Source: JAZKFT01 sp043760535
Lineage (GTDB): Bacteria; Bacteroidota; Bacteroidia; Chitinophagales; Chitinophagaceae
Length of the DNA stretch: 6,686 nt
Assembly (NCBI GenBank): GCA_043760535.1
Contig: JAYUOV010000026.1
Span: 1-6,686, forward strand
Direction of reading: 5' to 3'
Numbering within the stretch: position 1 is the stretch's first letter; each line of letters begins with the position of its first letter. This document shows, piece after piece, positions 6,225 through 6,686 of this stretch. The notes under the pieces are model-generated. The model worked only from the letters and a program-made list of their open reading frames with translations. It made no database searches and was not told the origin of the DNA. The translations under genes were made by a program, and so were the position numbers.

Positions 6225-6329
6225 TTACTCATTTACGATTTCACAAACACACCTAAAGCCTACCCAGTTTGTAGCGGCTATATAAGGTTGGTTAGCCGAA
6301 ATTGTACAGTCAATTACAAGAATGTGTAA
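6225..6329 (-). pseudogene. Possible remnant of a formylglycine-generating-enzyme (SUMF1-like) C-terminus
   Basis: A minus-strand frame of 34 codons ends at a TAA (6227-6225) and contains ISANQPYIAATNWVGFRCV and then CE. The C-terminal NWVGFRCV pattern, preceded by a SAN segment, is typical of the last strands of SUMF1/FGE-sulfatase domains, also present in GldJ and GldK. An in-frame stop lies immediately upstream, so no intact domain is present. The match is short and rests on pattern memory. A chance resemblance is possible, but placement in otherwise empty DNA suits a decayed gene. Confidence 0.4.
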
Positions 6330-6380
6330 TTACCGCCACTATCGTTGGGTAAATCCACAATCACTCTAAAAACTCTTTAG

Positions 6381-6405
6381 AAAAAAGTCCTTTACTTCAA
6401 AGGAC
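6381..6405 (-). terminator. Leftward intrinsic-terminator-like hairpin
   Basis: On the minus strand, GTCCTTT (6405-6399), a 5-nt loop and AAAGGAC (6393-6387) form a perfect 7-bp stem followed directly by six T (6386-6381). This is the layout of a Rho-independent terminator for leftward transcription. No leftward gene lies to its right within the window, because the neighbour at 6461 points away. It may be left over from a lost gene, may block antisense transcripts, or may act as a 5' hairpin for the rightward gene. The stem is only moderately GC-rich. Confidence 0.45.
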
Positions 6406-6460
6406 AATGACTGGAAATTAATACTAAGATTACTTTTCTTTCGTTGGAGAAAAAAATACG

Positions 6461-6686
6461 ATGCACCAATCAACCAAAACCGCTACCAATTACAAGCCTC
6501 CCATTATTATTACTGCTTTTCTTTTGGTAGCGGTATCTGTTTGCCAATTTTATTATTTCAAAAACGAACTTCTGAAAAAAGAAAGTTTGCTGAAGGCTAC
6601 ATTTAAGTCTCTTGAAAAATCTAACATGATTATCAAAAATTACAATGGGTCTATCTTTTATGGATTTAAGAGTGACCTGAAACAAC
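6461..6686 (+). CDS. N-terminally membrane-anchored protein of unknown function, 3' end outside window
   Basis: An ATG at 6461 opens a frame that stays open to the window edge (75 complete codons plus one base). GGAGA at 6446-6450, ten bases before the ATG, is a rare Shine-Dalgarno-like site for this kind of genome and supports the start. The product begins MHQSTKTATNYKPP, then a hydrophobic segment (residues about 14-32, IIITAFLLVAVSVCQFYYF) that fits a single signal anchor or uncleaved signal. It continues with a charged, Lys/Glu/Leu-rich stretch (KNELLKKESLLKATFKSLEK) that could form a short coiled coil or juxtamembrane helix. This layout occurs in many sensors and envelope proteins. I cannot name a family from the visible part. 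The minus-strand open frame over the same bases is treated as its shadow. Confidence 0.6.
   Translation, partial: MHQSTKTATNYKPPIIITAFLLVAVSVCQFYYFKNELLKKESLLKATFKSLEKSNMIIKNYNGSIFYGFKSDLKQ

Larger units (their letters stand above)
6046..6460. other. 415-bp non-coding region with gene debris
   Basis: Between the leftward Uma2 gene and the rightward gene at 6461 there is no intact gene. It contains a short minus-strand remnant resembling a SUMF1 C-terminus (6225-6329), a leftward terminator-like hairpin (6381-6405) and a smaller CTAAA/TTTAG hairpin (6366-6380). Bases 6046-6224 are open in the Uma2 frame as far as 6204, but I recognise nothing in them. The region must hold both divergent promoters. 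The best guess for the right-hand gene is TACTTTTC at 6431-6438, one mismatch from TAnnTTTG and close to the start codon. Confidence 0.5.

Noticed and set aside
6470..6685. Minus-strand 71-codon open frame at the right edge
   Set aside because: The opposite strand has an ATG with a GGAGA site and a sensible signal-anchor protein; this frame has neither.
1..6686. CRISPR array, tRNA, rRNA, toxin-antitoxin or phage-defence system
   Set aside because: No regularly spaced repeats, no cloverleaf or rRNA motifs, and no paired small genes were seen. Uma2 alone is not enough to claim a defence system.

Overview
The window looks like a chromosomal piece from a Bacteroidota bacterium, most likely a Chitinophagaceae-type soil or freshwater organism. 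The protein families point there: a GldB-type lipoprotein, a SusD remnant, a DUF5009/COG4299 membrane acyltransferase and a DUF4377-META protein. Base composition is AT-leaning, most genes lack a clear Shine-Dalgarno sequence, and one good match to the Bacteroidota -7 promoter motif (TAnnTTTG) lies ahead of the epimerase gene. This lineage call is inference from gene content.

Bases 1-665 are a gene graveyard. The 5' part of an ISAs1-family insertion sequence (leftward, running off the left edge) has a nonsense codon in its transposase. It sits against the 3' end of a SusD/RagB-family gene reduced to its last ~110 codons, with a stop codon and a frameshift. Bases 728-1789 (+) encode a GldB-family lipoprotein. 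It converges on a leftward DUF4377-META secreted protein (1860-2558), with a 13-bp-stem inverted repeat between the two stop codons.

Bases 2559-2854 hold no gene, but contain a ~190-bp element bounded by imperfect inverted repeats and filled with smaller hairpins. It ends 2 bp past the stop of the next gene. Bases 2855-4039 (-) encode a multi-pass protein related to heparan-alpha-glucosaminide N-acetyltransferase, apparently with a TTG start. Divergent from it is a UDP-glucuronate 4-epimerase-like sugar-nucleotide epimerase (4224-5276, +). A four-tract G-rich motif with G-quadruplex potential covers the epimerase stop codon.

The epimerase converges on a leftward Uma2/DUF820 PD-(D/E)XK protein (5491-6045). 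Bases 6046-6460 hold only a small remnant resembling the C-terminus of a formylglycine-generating-enzyme (SUMF1-like) domain and an orphan leftward terminator-like hairpin. A rightward gene begins at 6461, behind a rare Shine-Dalgarno-like GGAGA, and runs off the right edge. It would encode a membrane-anchored protein of unknown function.

The intact genes are mostly single-gene units in alternating orientation. They do not form one pathway, and I see no evidence of a new multi-gene system. The most unusual material is non-coding: the 190-bp inverted-repeat element, the repeat between gldB and the META gene, and the G-rich motif.
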